Source: Pseudoduganella sp. (lineage in GTDB: Bacteria; Pseudomonadota; Gammaproteobacteria; Burkholderiales; Burkholderiaceae_D). From it: DNA of 64,000 bases. Where the stretch lies: contig JAJTCO010000002.1 of the NCBI GenBank assembly GCA_021323265.1, positions 1-64,000 on the forward strand, written 5' to 3'. This document shows positions 16,966-23,771 of the stretch, piece after piece. The notes beneath the pieces are model-generated. The model saw only the letters and a program-made list of their open reading frames with translations. It was not told the DNA's origin and did no database searches. Numbering within the stretch: the stretch's first letter is position 1; the number at the start of each line of letters is the position of its first letter. The position numbers and the translations under genes were made by a program.

Positions 16966-18465
16966 ATGGATGAAACTCATGCACTATTGCAACAAGCGGT
17001 CGCGCTGCACCAGCAGGGTGAATTGGGGCGGGCGCAAGCCTTGTACGATGACGTGCTGCGCGCGGCGCCGGGCAATTTCGATGCGCTTCATCTGAGCGGC
17101 GTGCTGGCGCGCCAGCAGGGCGATCCTGCCCGTGCGCTGGACTTGATCGACGGTGCGCTGGCGCTCGATGCCGGGCGCGCCATCGCGCATTGCAACCGCG
17201 GCGTCGTCCTGCAGGACCTGGGGCGTTACGGGGATGCGCTGGCCAGCTTTGAGCGGGCGCTGGCGCTGCAGCCTGACTATGCGGTTGCGCTGAGCAATCG
17301 CGGCAATGCGCTGCGCCACCTTGGCCATACCGAGCGCGCGGTGGCCAGCTACGATGCGGCGCTGCATCTGTCGCCCGATTATGCGGAGGCAATGTGCAAC
17401 CGTGCGTTGGCGCTGCAGTCGATGGCGCGGCATGAGGCGGCCCTGGACGGCTTCGGCGCGGCGCTGGCTGTTAAACGCGCCTATCCGGAGGCCTTGCATG
17501 GCGCCGCGGTGTCGCTGCTGGCGCTGGGCAAACCGGCCGACGCGCTGGAGGGGTTTGAACGCGCGCTGCAGCTGCAGCCCGAGTATGCGGAGGCGTGGTG
17601 CGCGCGCGGTGCCTTGCTCCTGCGCGCGCAGGAGCATGAGGAGGCGTTGGCCAGCTTCCAGGATGCGCTGCAGGTGCGGCCCGGGTATGCGCGTGCGCAG
17701 CTGGGCATGGCGAACACGCTGCGCGCCATGGGGCGGCGCGAGGAGGCGGTGGCTGCGTACCAGCAGGCGCTGGCCTTTGGCGCCGATGCCGATACCGTCG
17801 GCTACATGCTGGCCATCATGGGCGCGGAGCAGGCGCCAGGCGCTTCGCCCGCGGCGTACGTGAAGGCGCTGTTCGACCAGTATGCCGGGAGCTTTGACCA
17901 CCATCTGGTGGACGTGCTGCGCTATCGCACGCCGACCCTGCTGGTGGAGGCGCTGCGCCGCCATCTTCCGCCGGGTGAGCTGGACGTGCTCGACATCGGT
18001 TGCGGCACCGGTTTGTGCGGACCGCTGCTGCGCCCCCTGGCGACCTTGCTGGAGGGCGTGGACCTGTCGCCGCACATGCTGGAACGCGCGCGCGATACCG
18101 GTCTGTATGACGGGGTGTATTGCGGCGACATGGTGGGCTATCTGCGCGTGCGCCCGGCCAGCGCGGACGTGATCGTCGCCGCTGACGTCTTCGTCTACGT
18201 GGGCGACCTGCGGCCGGTGTTTGCTGTGGCGCGGCTGGCGCTGCGCGGCGGCGGCAGGCTTGCCTTTTCCGTGGAGGAGCACGACGGTGCAGACGCGTTC
18301 ATGTTGCGCGCGTCGGGGCGCTATGCGCATTCGCGCGCGGGCATCGAGGCGCTGGCGCGCAGCCATGGCTTTGCCGTGCTGGAGATCACCCCGAGCACGC
18401 TGCGCCAGGAAAGCGGCGGCGACATGCGCGGGCTGCTGGTGATATTGGGTACCCATGCAGAGTAG
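16966..18465 (+). CDS. TPR protein fused to a SAM-dependent methyltransferase
   Basis: This 499-residue protein has about eight TPR units in residues 5-285 (for example ALASFERALALQPDYAVALS and EALASFQDALQVRPGYARAQ). A class I methyltransferase domain follows, with the SAM-binding motif VLDIGCGTGLCGPLL (about 343-357), the acidic VDLSPHMLERA and DVIVAADVFVYVGDL. There is no signal peptide. The TPR part probably binds the protein or carrier substrate. The 3' end overlaps the pnuC-like gene by 11 bases, indicating co-translation, though no functional link is obvious. Confidence 0.85.
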   Translation: MDETHALLQQAVALHQQGELGRAQALYDDVLRAAPGNFDALHLSGVLARQQGDPARALDLIDGALALDAGRAIAHCNRGVVLQDLGRYGDALASFERALALQPDYAVALSNRGNALRHLGHTERAVASYDAALHLSPDYAEAMCNRALALQSMARHEAALDGFGAALAVKRAYPEALHGAAVSLLALGKPADALEGFERALQLQPEYAEAWCARGALLLRAQEHEEALASFQDALQVRPGYARAQLGMANTLRAMGRREEAVAAYQQALAFGADADTVGYMLAIMGAEQAPGASPAAYVKALFDQYAGSFDHHLVDVLRYRTPTLLVEALRRHLPPGELDVLDIGCGTGLCGPLLRPLATLLEGVDLSPHMLERARDTGLYDGVYCGDMVGYLRVRPASADVIVAADVFVYVGDLRPVFAVARLALRGGGRLAFSVEEHDGADAFMLRASGRYAHSRAGIEALARSHGFAVLEITPSTLRQESGGDMRGLLVILGTHAE

Positions 18466-19021
18466 CGCTCTCGAAGTCGCCGCCAATGCGGTGATGGCCG
18501 CGTCCATTTTCCTTGCGGGACGCAACAACATTCATTCGTGGTGGCTGGGGATTGTCGGCTGCTCGCTGCTTTCGGTGCTGTTCTACGGTACGCAGTTGTA
18601 TGCGGACGTGGCGCTGCAGCTGTTCTTCATCGTCACCTGCATCATCGGCTGGCGCCAGTGGCTGCGCGGCGACCATGGGCATGCCCTGCACATCCGCACC
18701 ACGCGTCCGGCCACGCTGCTCAAGATGGCGCTGGCCGCCGTCGTTGCGACGGCGGCGTATGGGCTGATGCTGAAGCATTTCACCGACGCCTTCGCGCCGT
18801 TCGTCGATTCGGCGGTGCTGATGTTCTCCGTCATGGCGCAAGTGCTGCTGATGGGGCGCCGCATCGAGAACTGGCCGGTGTGGCTGCTGGTGAACACCAT
18901 CTCGGTGCCGCTGTATGCCAGCCGGGGCCTGTACCTGACGGCGGCGTTGTACGTGGCCTACTGGATCAATGCCTTGGTCGCGTGGCGGCATTGGCGCCGC
19001 CAGCGCGCAGCGGGCGTCTAG
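18455..19021 (+). CDS. pnuC: PnuC-like nicotinamide riboside transporter
   Basis: This 188-residue integral membrane protein has about seven hydrophobic segments. Family marks are NNIHSWWLGIVGCSLLSVLF, QLFFIVTCIIGWRQWLRG and a C-terminal WLLVNTISVPLYASRGLYLT, then YVAYWINALVAWRHW. PnuC proteins move nicotinamide riboside across the inner membrane by facilitated diffusion. Relatives carry thiamine or riboflavin, so the vitamin is not certain. It converges on and overlaps a TonB-dependent receptor gene. Confidence 0.8.
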   Translation: MQSSALEVAANAVMAASIFLAGRNNIHSWWLGIVGCSLLSVLFYGTQLYADVALQLFFIVTCIIGWRQWLRGDHGHALHIRTTRPATLLKMALAAVVATAAYGLMLKHFTDAFAPFVDSAVLMFSVMAQVLLMGRRIENWPVWLLVNTISVPLYASRGLYLTAALYVAYWINALVAWRHWRRQRAAGV

Positions 19022-21102
19022 AACCGGCGTTCGTAGCCGACACGGATCCAGGCGGGATTGCCGACGCTGTCCGCGTTCTCCTTGCGGCCGCTGTCGTCGG
19101 TGTACACGGTCCTGGACAGGGATGGCTGGCGCAGCAGGCTGCCACCGCTGAAGCGCCATTGGCTGGCCGGTGAGCTGCGGTAGGTGACGTAACCTTCCAG
19201 GGTGCGCTGCACGCTGTTGTGCACCGATTGCCATCGCGTGATGCGCACCCAACCCGTGGCGGTGTAGCTCAAGTTAGCGCCCGCCCCCCAGGGGCCGGCG
19301 CGGTATTCGCCGCCGGCATTGGCGGTCCAGCGCGGTTGCCGCGCCAACCGATTGTCGGGGCCGGGCACGCTGTCGACGCGCGACCAGTGCCGCCCGCCGC
19401 TGAACGAGAAGCGCAGCGGCGTGCCGGAAATGGGGCCCTTCCATTCCAGTTCCACGCTGCTGGTGCGGGCGCGCCCGAAATTGGCGGGAGCCGATATCCA
19501 GCGCCCATCCTGCCGGATGATGGCGTTGAAAATGACGTCGCTGATGCGGCGCGTACCGGCGGACAGCGAGAACAGAGCGCCGTCGGTGCCGTAGGCTTCA
19601 TACGCGATGTCGAGGCCGCGCGCCAGCTCGGGCTTGAGGGCTGGGTTGCCGCTGCTGTCCGGACTCAGCTCGGTGTTCACCAGGCTGAGGAAGCGGCGCG
19701 GCAGCAGCTGGTTGGTGGTGGGCGCCTTGTAGGTGCGTGCGAAGGCGAGACGCACCTGGCGGCGTTGCTCTCCCGGCAGTTTCCAGAGCGATTGCAGGAT
19801 AGGGCTGGTCACGCCGGCGCGCGTGGTTGCCGTGGCGAGGCCGCTGCCGCTGCTGCGGGTTGCGCTGGTTTCGCGCCGCAGGCCGGCGTACAGCGACCAG
19901 CCCTGGCCCAGGTCCCATTCGTCCTGCACATAGGCCGCCACGTTGCGCAGGCGCGCCTGGGAATTGCGGTCGAAGTCGGTGGCGGCGGCTGCGGTTTCGT
20001 CCTGCACTTCGTGCTCCTGCTGGCGGCTGGCCGAGACATCCCAGCCCAGGCTGAACGCGTGGCCGCGCGCGGGCGGCAGCGTGAGCTTGCCGGTCCAGCC
20101 GCCGCGACGGTTGTCCACGGCGACGCCGTAGTGGCGCTCCAGCGTGCGCTGGCCGGCTTGCGCGTCGTAGCTCGAGTTGCGGTCGCGCTGGTCTTCGCCG
20201 CCGCTCAGGCTGAGCGTCGATTCCAGGCGGCCGCCTTCGCCCCATGTGCGCGACCAGCTCGCTTCCGTGCGCAGGTTGGCGTTGCTGTCCTTGCGCCAGT
20301 AATCGGAATGCGCGAAGGGCAGCCAGCTGCCGCCGTCCAGATGCACGTCGCGCGAGCGGTCGGCGTGGAAGCGCACGGCGCTGGCAAACACTTGCAGTCC
20401 AACGGTTTCGCCGGGCGACAGTTTCCAGTTGACGCGGCTGTTGACGTTGAAGAACAGGAAGCGGTTGCGGCTGTCGTCGTCTTCCCGGCGCTGGCTGACG
20501 ACCGTTCCGTCCGGCGCGGTGTCCAGCGCATCGGTGTGTTCCGGGCGGTGGTTGTTGCCCTGGACGACGCTGGCGTTGAACGTGTAGCTGCCGTCTTCGT
20601 TCTTGTCCGCCAGGCCCAGGGCGGCGGTGCGCGAGGGCAGGCGTCCCGGGAAGACGACGGCGGCGCGCCAGTCGCGTGTGGGCTTGCTGGCCGTTTTGCG
20701 CAGCACGATGTTGATGGTGCCGGCCACCGCCTGCGTGCTGTATTCCGCCGTGGCGGAGCGCATCACTTCGATCTTGTCGATCATGTCCGGCGTCAGGTTC
20801 TCCAGCGAAAAGCCGGGTGGCGGGCGGTCGCCGTTGAGCAGCACCTGCGTGTAGCCGGCGCCCAGGCCGCGCATGCGCGGTCCGCCTTCGCCGACGGAAA
20901 CGCCGGGCAGGCGTTTCAGCACGTCGAGCGCGTTGGCGTCGCCGAACCTGAGGATCTCCTCGCGGGAAATGGTGGTGCGGGAGGCGGTGTCGCGCTGGCG
21001 CTGCAGGTCCGTGCTGGCCTTGACCTGTACGACGGGCGGTGCTTCCTGGGCGTAGGCGCGTGCGAATACCATCGCCGCGCAGGCGATCAAGCGGAGTTTC
21101 AT
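19018..21102 (-). CDS. TonB-dependent outer-membrane receptor
   Basis: This 694-residue protein has a signal peptide (MKLRLIACAAMVFARAYA). The plug domain lies at about residues 25-150 (REEILRFGDANALDVLKRLP, GGPRMRGLGAGYTQVLLNGD and STQAVAGTINIVLRK). A 22-strand-type barrel ends in an aromatic residue (VGYERRF). It is the last gene of an operon with the SIMPL, M56-TonB and BlaI-like genes. The ligand is unknown. Control by the linked repressor suggests uptake under a specific envelope signal. Confidence 0.9.
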   Translation of the reverse strand: MKLRLIACAAMVFARAYAQEAPPVVQVKASTDLQRQRDTASRTTISREEILRFGDANALDVLKRLPGVSVGEGGPRMRGLGAGYTQVLLNGDRPPPGFSLENLTPDMIDKIEVMRSATAEYSTQAVAGTINIVLRKTASKPTRDWRAAVVFPGRLPSRTAALGLADKNEDGSYTFNASVVQGNNHRPEHTDALDTAPDGTVVSQRREDDDSRNRFLFFNVNSRVNWKLSPGETVGLQVFASAVRFHADRSRDVHLDGGSWLPFAHSDYWRKDSNANLRTEASWSRTWGEGGRLESTLSLSGGEDQRDRNSSYDAQAGQRTLERHYGVAVDNRRGGWTGKLTLPPARGHAFSLGWDVSASRQQEHEVQDETAAAATDFDRNSQARLRNVAAYVQDEWDLGQGWSLYAGLRRETSATRSSGSGLATATTRAGVTSPILQSLWKLPGEQRRQVRLAFARTYKAPTTNQLLPRRFLSLVNTELSPDSSGNPALKPELARGLDIAYEAYGTDGALFSLSAGTRRISDVIFNAIIRQDGRWISAPANFGRARTSSVELEWKGPISGTPLRFSFSGGRHWSRVDSVPGPDNRLARQPRWTANAGGEYRAGPWGAGANLSYTATGWVRITRWQSVHNSVQRTLEGYVTYRSSPASQWRFSGGSLLRQPSLSRTVYTDDSGRKENADSVGNPAWIRVGYERRF

Positions 21103-21112
21103 GGCGTGGGGC

Positions 21113-21826
21113 TTACTTCAGGACGAAGATGGCATTCACGGTCTGTGAATAGGGGATGGAGTCGGGAATGGCGTACTTGCCGCTCGGGCCCGGGATGCCG
21201 CGGCTCTCCTTGCCTGGCCGCTGTTCCAGGAAGGGCGCGCCGATCTGGGTCAGCGGACCGCGCGCGATGGCGACCACGGGGCCGAGCTTGCGGCCGAAGG
21301 CCTTGGCCAGTGTCGCGCCCTTGCTGCGCGCGTCATCGGCGGCGGCGGCCATCAGCTGGGTGTTGATGTCGTCGCCGTCGGTGCGGTCGAACGTGGAGTT
21401 GACGTTGGTGACATGGTCCATCGCGACCAGCCGGGCCATCAGTTCCGGCCACTGTGCCAGGTCGCGCACGCGTGCGGTAAAGATGCGGCCGATCGAGTAG
21501 TGGGGCTGCTCCTGGCCGCTGACCGGTACCGACTTCTTGTCCAGGTCATGCGATTCGATATCCTCCGGCTGCACGCCATGCTCGGCCAGCAGCTGCAGGA
21601 CACTCGCGCTCAGCTCCTGCAACTGGGTGGCGGCCGTGTCCGCGCTGGGGTGCTGGGTGCCGGCTTCGAACTTGACTTCGCTGATGTCGGGGCGCATCCA
21701 CAATTGCGCCTTGCCGCTGCTGCTGACGAACGGGTGGGTGGGCAGGCCGTTGGGGGCTGCTTGCGCGCTGCACAGGGCCGCGGCGGTGCACAGGGCGAAG
21801 CCTGCCAGGATAATGCTTGGTTTCAT
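21113..21826 (-). CDS. SIMPL (DUF541) domain periplasmic protein
   Basis: This 237-residue protein has a signal peptide ending near SAQA. The SIMPL pattern is present: VSSSGKAQLWMRPDISEVKF, then LLAEHGVQPEDIESHDLDKK and DDARSKGATLAKAFGRKLG. Members are periplasmic oligomers of poorly known role, some linked to oxidative stress. It starts 3 bases after the M56 stop and ends 10 bases before the receptor start, so it sits in the same operon. Confidence 0.85.
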   Translation of the reverse strand: MKPSIILAGFALCTAAALCSAQAAPNGLPTHPFVSSSGKAQLWMRPDISEVKFEAGTQHPSADTAATQLQELSASVLQLLAEHGVQPEDIESHDLDKKSVPVSGQEQPHYSIGRIFTARVRDLAQWPELMARLVAMDHVTNVNSTFDRTDGDDINTQLMAAAADDARSKGATLAKAFGRKLGPVVAIARGPLTQIGAPFLEQRPGKESRGIPGPSGKYAIPDSIPYSQTVNAIFVLK

Positions 21827-21829
21827 TGA

Positions 21830-23074
21830 TTACTCCAGAGTCCAGACGTATTTCATTTGCTGCCAGGTGGAGACGGCTTTGCCGCGCACCGTGGCCGGTT
21901 TGAAGCTGCATTTCTCGATGCCACGGCGCGCCGCCGTGTCCAGACCTGGGTGACCGCTGGATTGGACCACCCGGGAGCCGGTCACCGCGCCGCTTTCGCT
22001 GACACGGAAACTCAGCGTGACGGTGCCGGTGTGCTCGGCTTTCAGGTCCTGCTTGGGCCACTCCGGCTTGGAGCAGGTGGAGAAGTCGACGATGGCGGGT
22101 GTGCGGGCGACTGGCACCTTGGCGTCCACGCGGGCATTGGCGTAACCGGCCAGGCAGGCGGCAGCCAGGCCGAGGCAGGCCAGCACGGCCTTGACGTGGC
22201 CGCGTTGCTGCTGCGGCAGCACCAGGTGGCGGATGCGCTGCGTCAGGTCGCCGCCATCGGCCGCCAGCGCCAGGCGCTGCGTGGCGAACTGCATCTTCTC
22301 CAGTTCGGACAGCGCCAGTGCCAGCTTGCGTGGCTCGCCCGTCAGGCCGGCGGCGATGCTGTCGGCCACCAGTTCGCGTTCCTGGCGGATGCGGCGCGAC
22401 AGCCACCACACGGCAGGGTGGTAGAACAGCAGGGTCTCGACCACGTTTTGCAGCAGGTTGAGCAGGAAGTCGTGGCGCCGCACGTGGGCCAGTTCGTGCG
22501 CCAGCAGTGCCTCCAGCAGCTCGGGCGGCATGCGCGCCACCAGCGCGGCCGGCATCAGGACAACGGGGCGCCACCAGCCCGCAGTGATCGGGCTGGCCAG
22601 CGTCTCAACGATGCGCAGGCTCACTGCGCGGCGGATGCCCAGGCGCGCGGCCAGCTGCGACAGGCGCTGCTGCCAGTGCGCGTTGCGGCCGCCGTGGCGG
22701 CGGGCGCGGGCGATCCAGGCCAGGCCGCAGGCGCTGCGCAGTGCCAGCGCTCCGACGCACGCCAGCCAGGCGCTGACCAGCAGCGGCAGGCGGGCGTCGA
22801 TGCCGGTCAGCAGGTCGCTGTGCGCAAAGCCGCCGCCGGCGCCCGCCAGCGCCAGGGCCTGCAGGGACCTTGGCGTCGTTTGCAGGGCGCTGGTGAATTC
22901 ATAGGCGGGCCACAGCAGGCAGGCCAGCATCGCTGCGCAGGCGACGGCATAGCGCGTGCCGGGGCGGGCGTCGCGCATCATCGCCAGCAGGGCGGCGGCC
23001 AGCACGCCGATGACGGCGCCTTGCCACAGGAAGTGGATCAGGGTCCAGCCGGCGCCATGGATCAGGTTAGTCAT
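21830..23074 (-). CDS. BlaR1-like M56 metallopeptidase with TonB C-terminal domain
   Basis: This 414-residue protein has four or more membrane helices in residues 1-120. The zinc motif HELAH (193-197) lies in LLAHELAHVRRHDFLLNLLQ. A membrane-spanning segment near 300 precedes a periplasmic TonB-type C-terminal domain (GTVTLSFRVSESGAVTGSRV). BlaR1-type proteins sense a periplasmic signal and cut the partner repressor. The TonB domain in place of a penicillin sensor suggests that signalling or energy transfer involves a TonB-dependent receptor. It overlaps the repressor gene by 8 bases. Confidence 0.85.
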   Translation of the reverse strand: MTNLIHGAGWTLIHFLWQGAVIGVLAAALLAMMRDARPGTRYAVACAAMLACLLWPAYEFTSALQTTPRSLQALALAGAGGGFAHSDLLTGIDARLPLLVSAWLACVGALALRSACGLAWIARARRHGGRNAHWQQRLSQLAARLGIRRAVSLRIVETLASPITAGWWRPVVLMPAALVARMPPELLEALLAHELAHVRRHDFLLNLLQNVVETLLFYHPAVWWLSRRIRQERELVADSIAAGLTGEPRKLALALSELEKMQFATQRLALAADGGDLTQRIRHLVLPQQQRGHVKAVLACLGLAAACLAGYANARVDAKVPVARTPAIVDFSTCSKPEWPKQDLKAEHTGTVTLSFRVSESGAVTGSRVVQSSGHPGLDTAARRGIEKCSFKPATVRGKAVSTWQQMKYVWTLE

Positions 23075-23450
23075 TTGGCTTGTCCTCCTGCTTCAGCAGC
23101 GCTTCGATTTCGGCGCGCTCCTTTTTCGAGATGCCGCTGCGCAGGGCGGCCAGCACCAGGGCCTTGGCGGAGCCGGCGAAGGCGCGCTGCAGCAGGTCCT
23201 GCAGCATGTTGCCCTGCATGGCTTCGCGCGCCACGGCGGCGGCATAGACGTGCGAGCGCTGGCTCTCGTCGCGGATCAGCAAGCCCTTGCCGTGCATGAT
23301 CTGCATCAGGCGCAGCACGGCGCCGTAAGCCAGGTCCGGCTTCTCGGCCAGCATGGCTTCGTGCACCTGTTTGGCGGTGGCGGGGCCGAGCGGCCAGATC
23401 GCTTGCAGTAGTTCCAGCTCGGCGGGAGTGGGTTTCGGAATGCTAGCCAT
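23067..23450 (-). CDS. BlaI/MecI/CopY-family repressor
   Basis: This 127-residue protein starts at ATG 23450 with AAGGA about 6 bases upstream. A winged helix-turn-helix fills residues 8-75 (TPAELELLQAIWPLGPATAK and YGAVLRLMQIMHGKGLLIRD). A C-terminal dimerisation helix follows (SGISKKERAEIEALLKQED). This family binds dyad operators and is removed by cleavage or ligand. The frame continues far upstream antisense to the next receptor gene, but only this part has coding character. It is first gene of the operon running to 19018. Confidence 0.9.
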   Translation of the reverse strand: MASIPKPTPAELELLQAIWPLGPATAKQVHEAMLAEKPDLAYGAVLRLMQIMHGKGLLIRDESQRSHVYAAAVAREAMQGNMLQDLLQRAFAGSAKALVLAALRSGISKKERAEIEALLKQEDKPND

Positions 23451-23484
23451 GTTGGTTTCCTTGTAACGTTTTGCGTAGAATAGC

Positions 23485-23496
23485 CTGTCTAGACAG
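23485..23496. promoter_or_regulatory. Palindromic operator candidate 1 (CTGTCTAGACAG)
   Basis: A perfect 12-bp palindrome lies 35-46 bases upstream of the BlaI-like start. Its half-site TGTCTA/TAGACA is shared with the second site at 23533. Placement and symmetry suit autoregulation by the BlaI-like repressor, whose relatives bind TACA/TGTA-type dyads. Confidence 0.55.
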
Positions 23497-23532
23497 AGAT
23501 GTATACTTCCTGCGTTTCCCTGTGGCGAAATG

Positions 23533-23548
23533 TAGACAACACTGTCTA
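23533..23548. promoter_or_regulatory. Palindromic operator candidate 2 (TAGACA-4-TGTCTA)
   Basis: TAGACA and TGTCTA are separated by ACAC, giving a perfect interrupted dyad. It lies between the repressor gene and the divergent leader/receptor unit, so it might control both. An AT-rich stretch (TATATATCTAAATGG) adjoins it and could contain promoter elements. Confidence 0.55.
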
Positions 23549-23620
23549 TATATCTAAATGGCATATAGGTCTGAGTTTTAATTCGTTTCAGAAATGAAAG
23601 GCTGCCGTTATAGTTGCCGC

Positions 23621-23695
23621 ATGAAAACGCCCGCTGTTCTCCGCCGCCACACCATCTACATGCTCTGCATGGCGCAGTGCATGTGCCGCTGCTAA
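23621..23695 (+). CDS. Candidate 24-residue Cys/Met-rich leader peptide
   Basis: A complete mini-ORF starts MKTPAVLRRHTIYM and ends CMAQCMCRC before TAA (23693-23695). Four of the last nine residues are Cys, and four Met occur in 24 codons. It lies 76 bases before the receptor ATG on the same strand and is followed by a GC-rich hairpin. Such layout fits a translated leader that senses sulfur amino-acid supply or a thiophilic metal through ribosome stalling. No strong RBS is visible; GAAAGG is about 18 bases upstream. The coding status is inferred. Confidence 0.45.
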   Translation: MKTPAVLRRHTIYMLCMAQCMCRC

Positions 23696-23722
23696 GCACC
23701 CCATCCCCGTAACACCCTGAAG

Positions 23723-23745
23723 CCGGGCCGCGACACGCGGCCGGG
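23723..23745 (+). promoter_or_regulatory. GC-rich hairpin between leader ORF and receptor gene
   Basis: CCGGGCCGCG pairs with CGCGGCCGGG around a 3-base loop (9 of 10 pairs). It starts 28 bases after the leader stop and ends 26 bases before the receptor ATG. There is no T tract, so it is not a standard intrinsic terminator. It may be an attenuation or anti-RBS structure. Confidence 0.4.
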
Positions 23746-23771
23746 ACGTCGTACACCCACAAGGAAGACCC

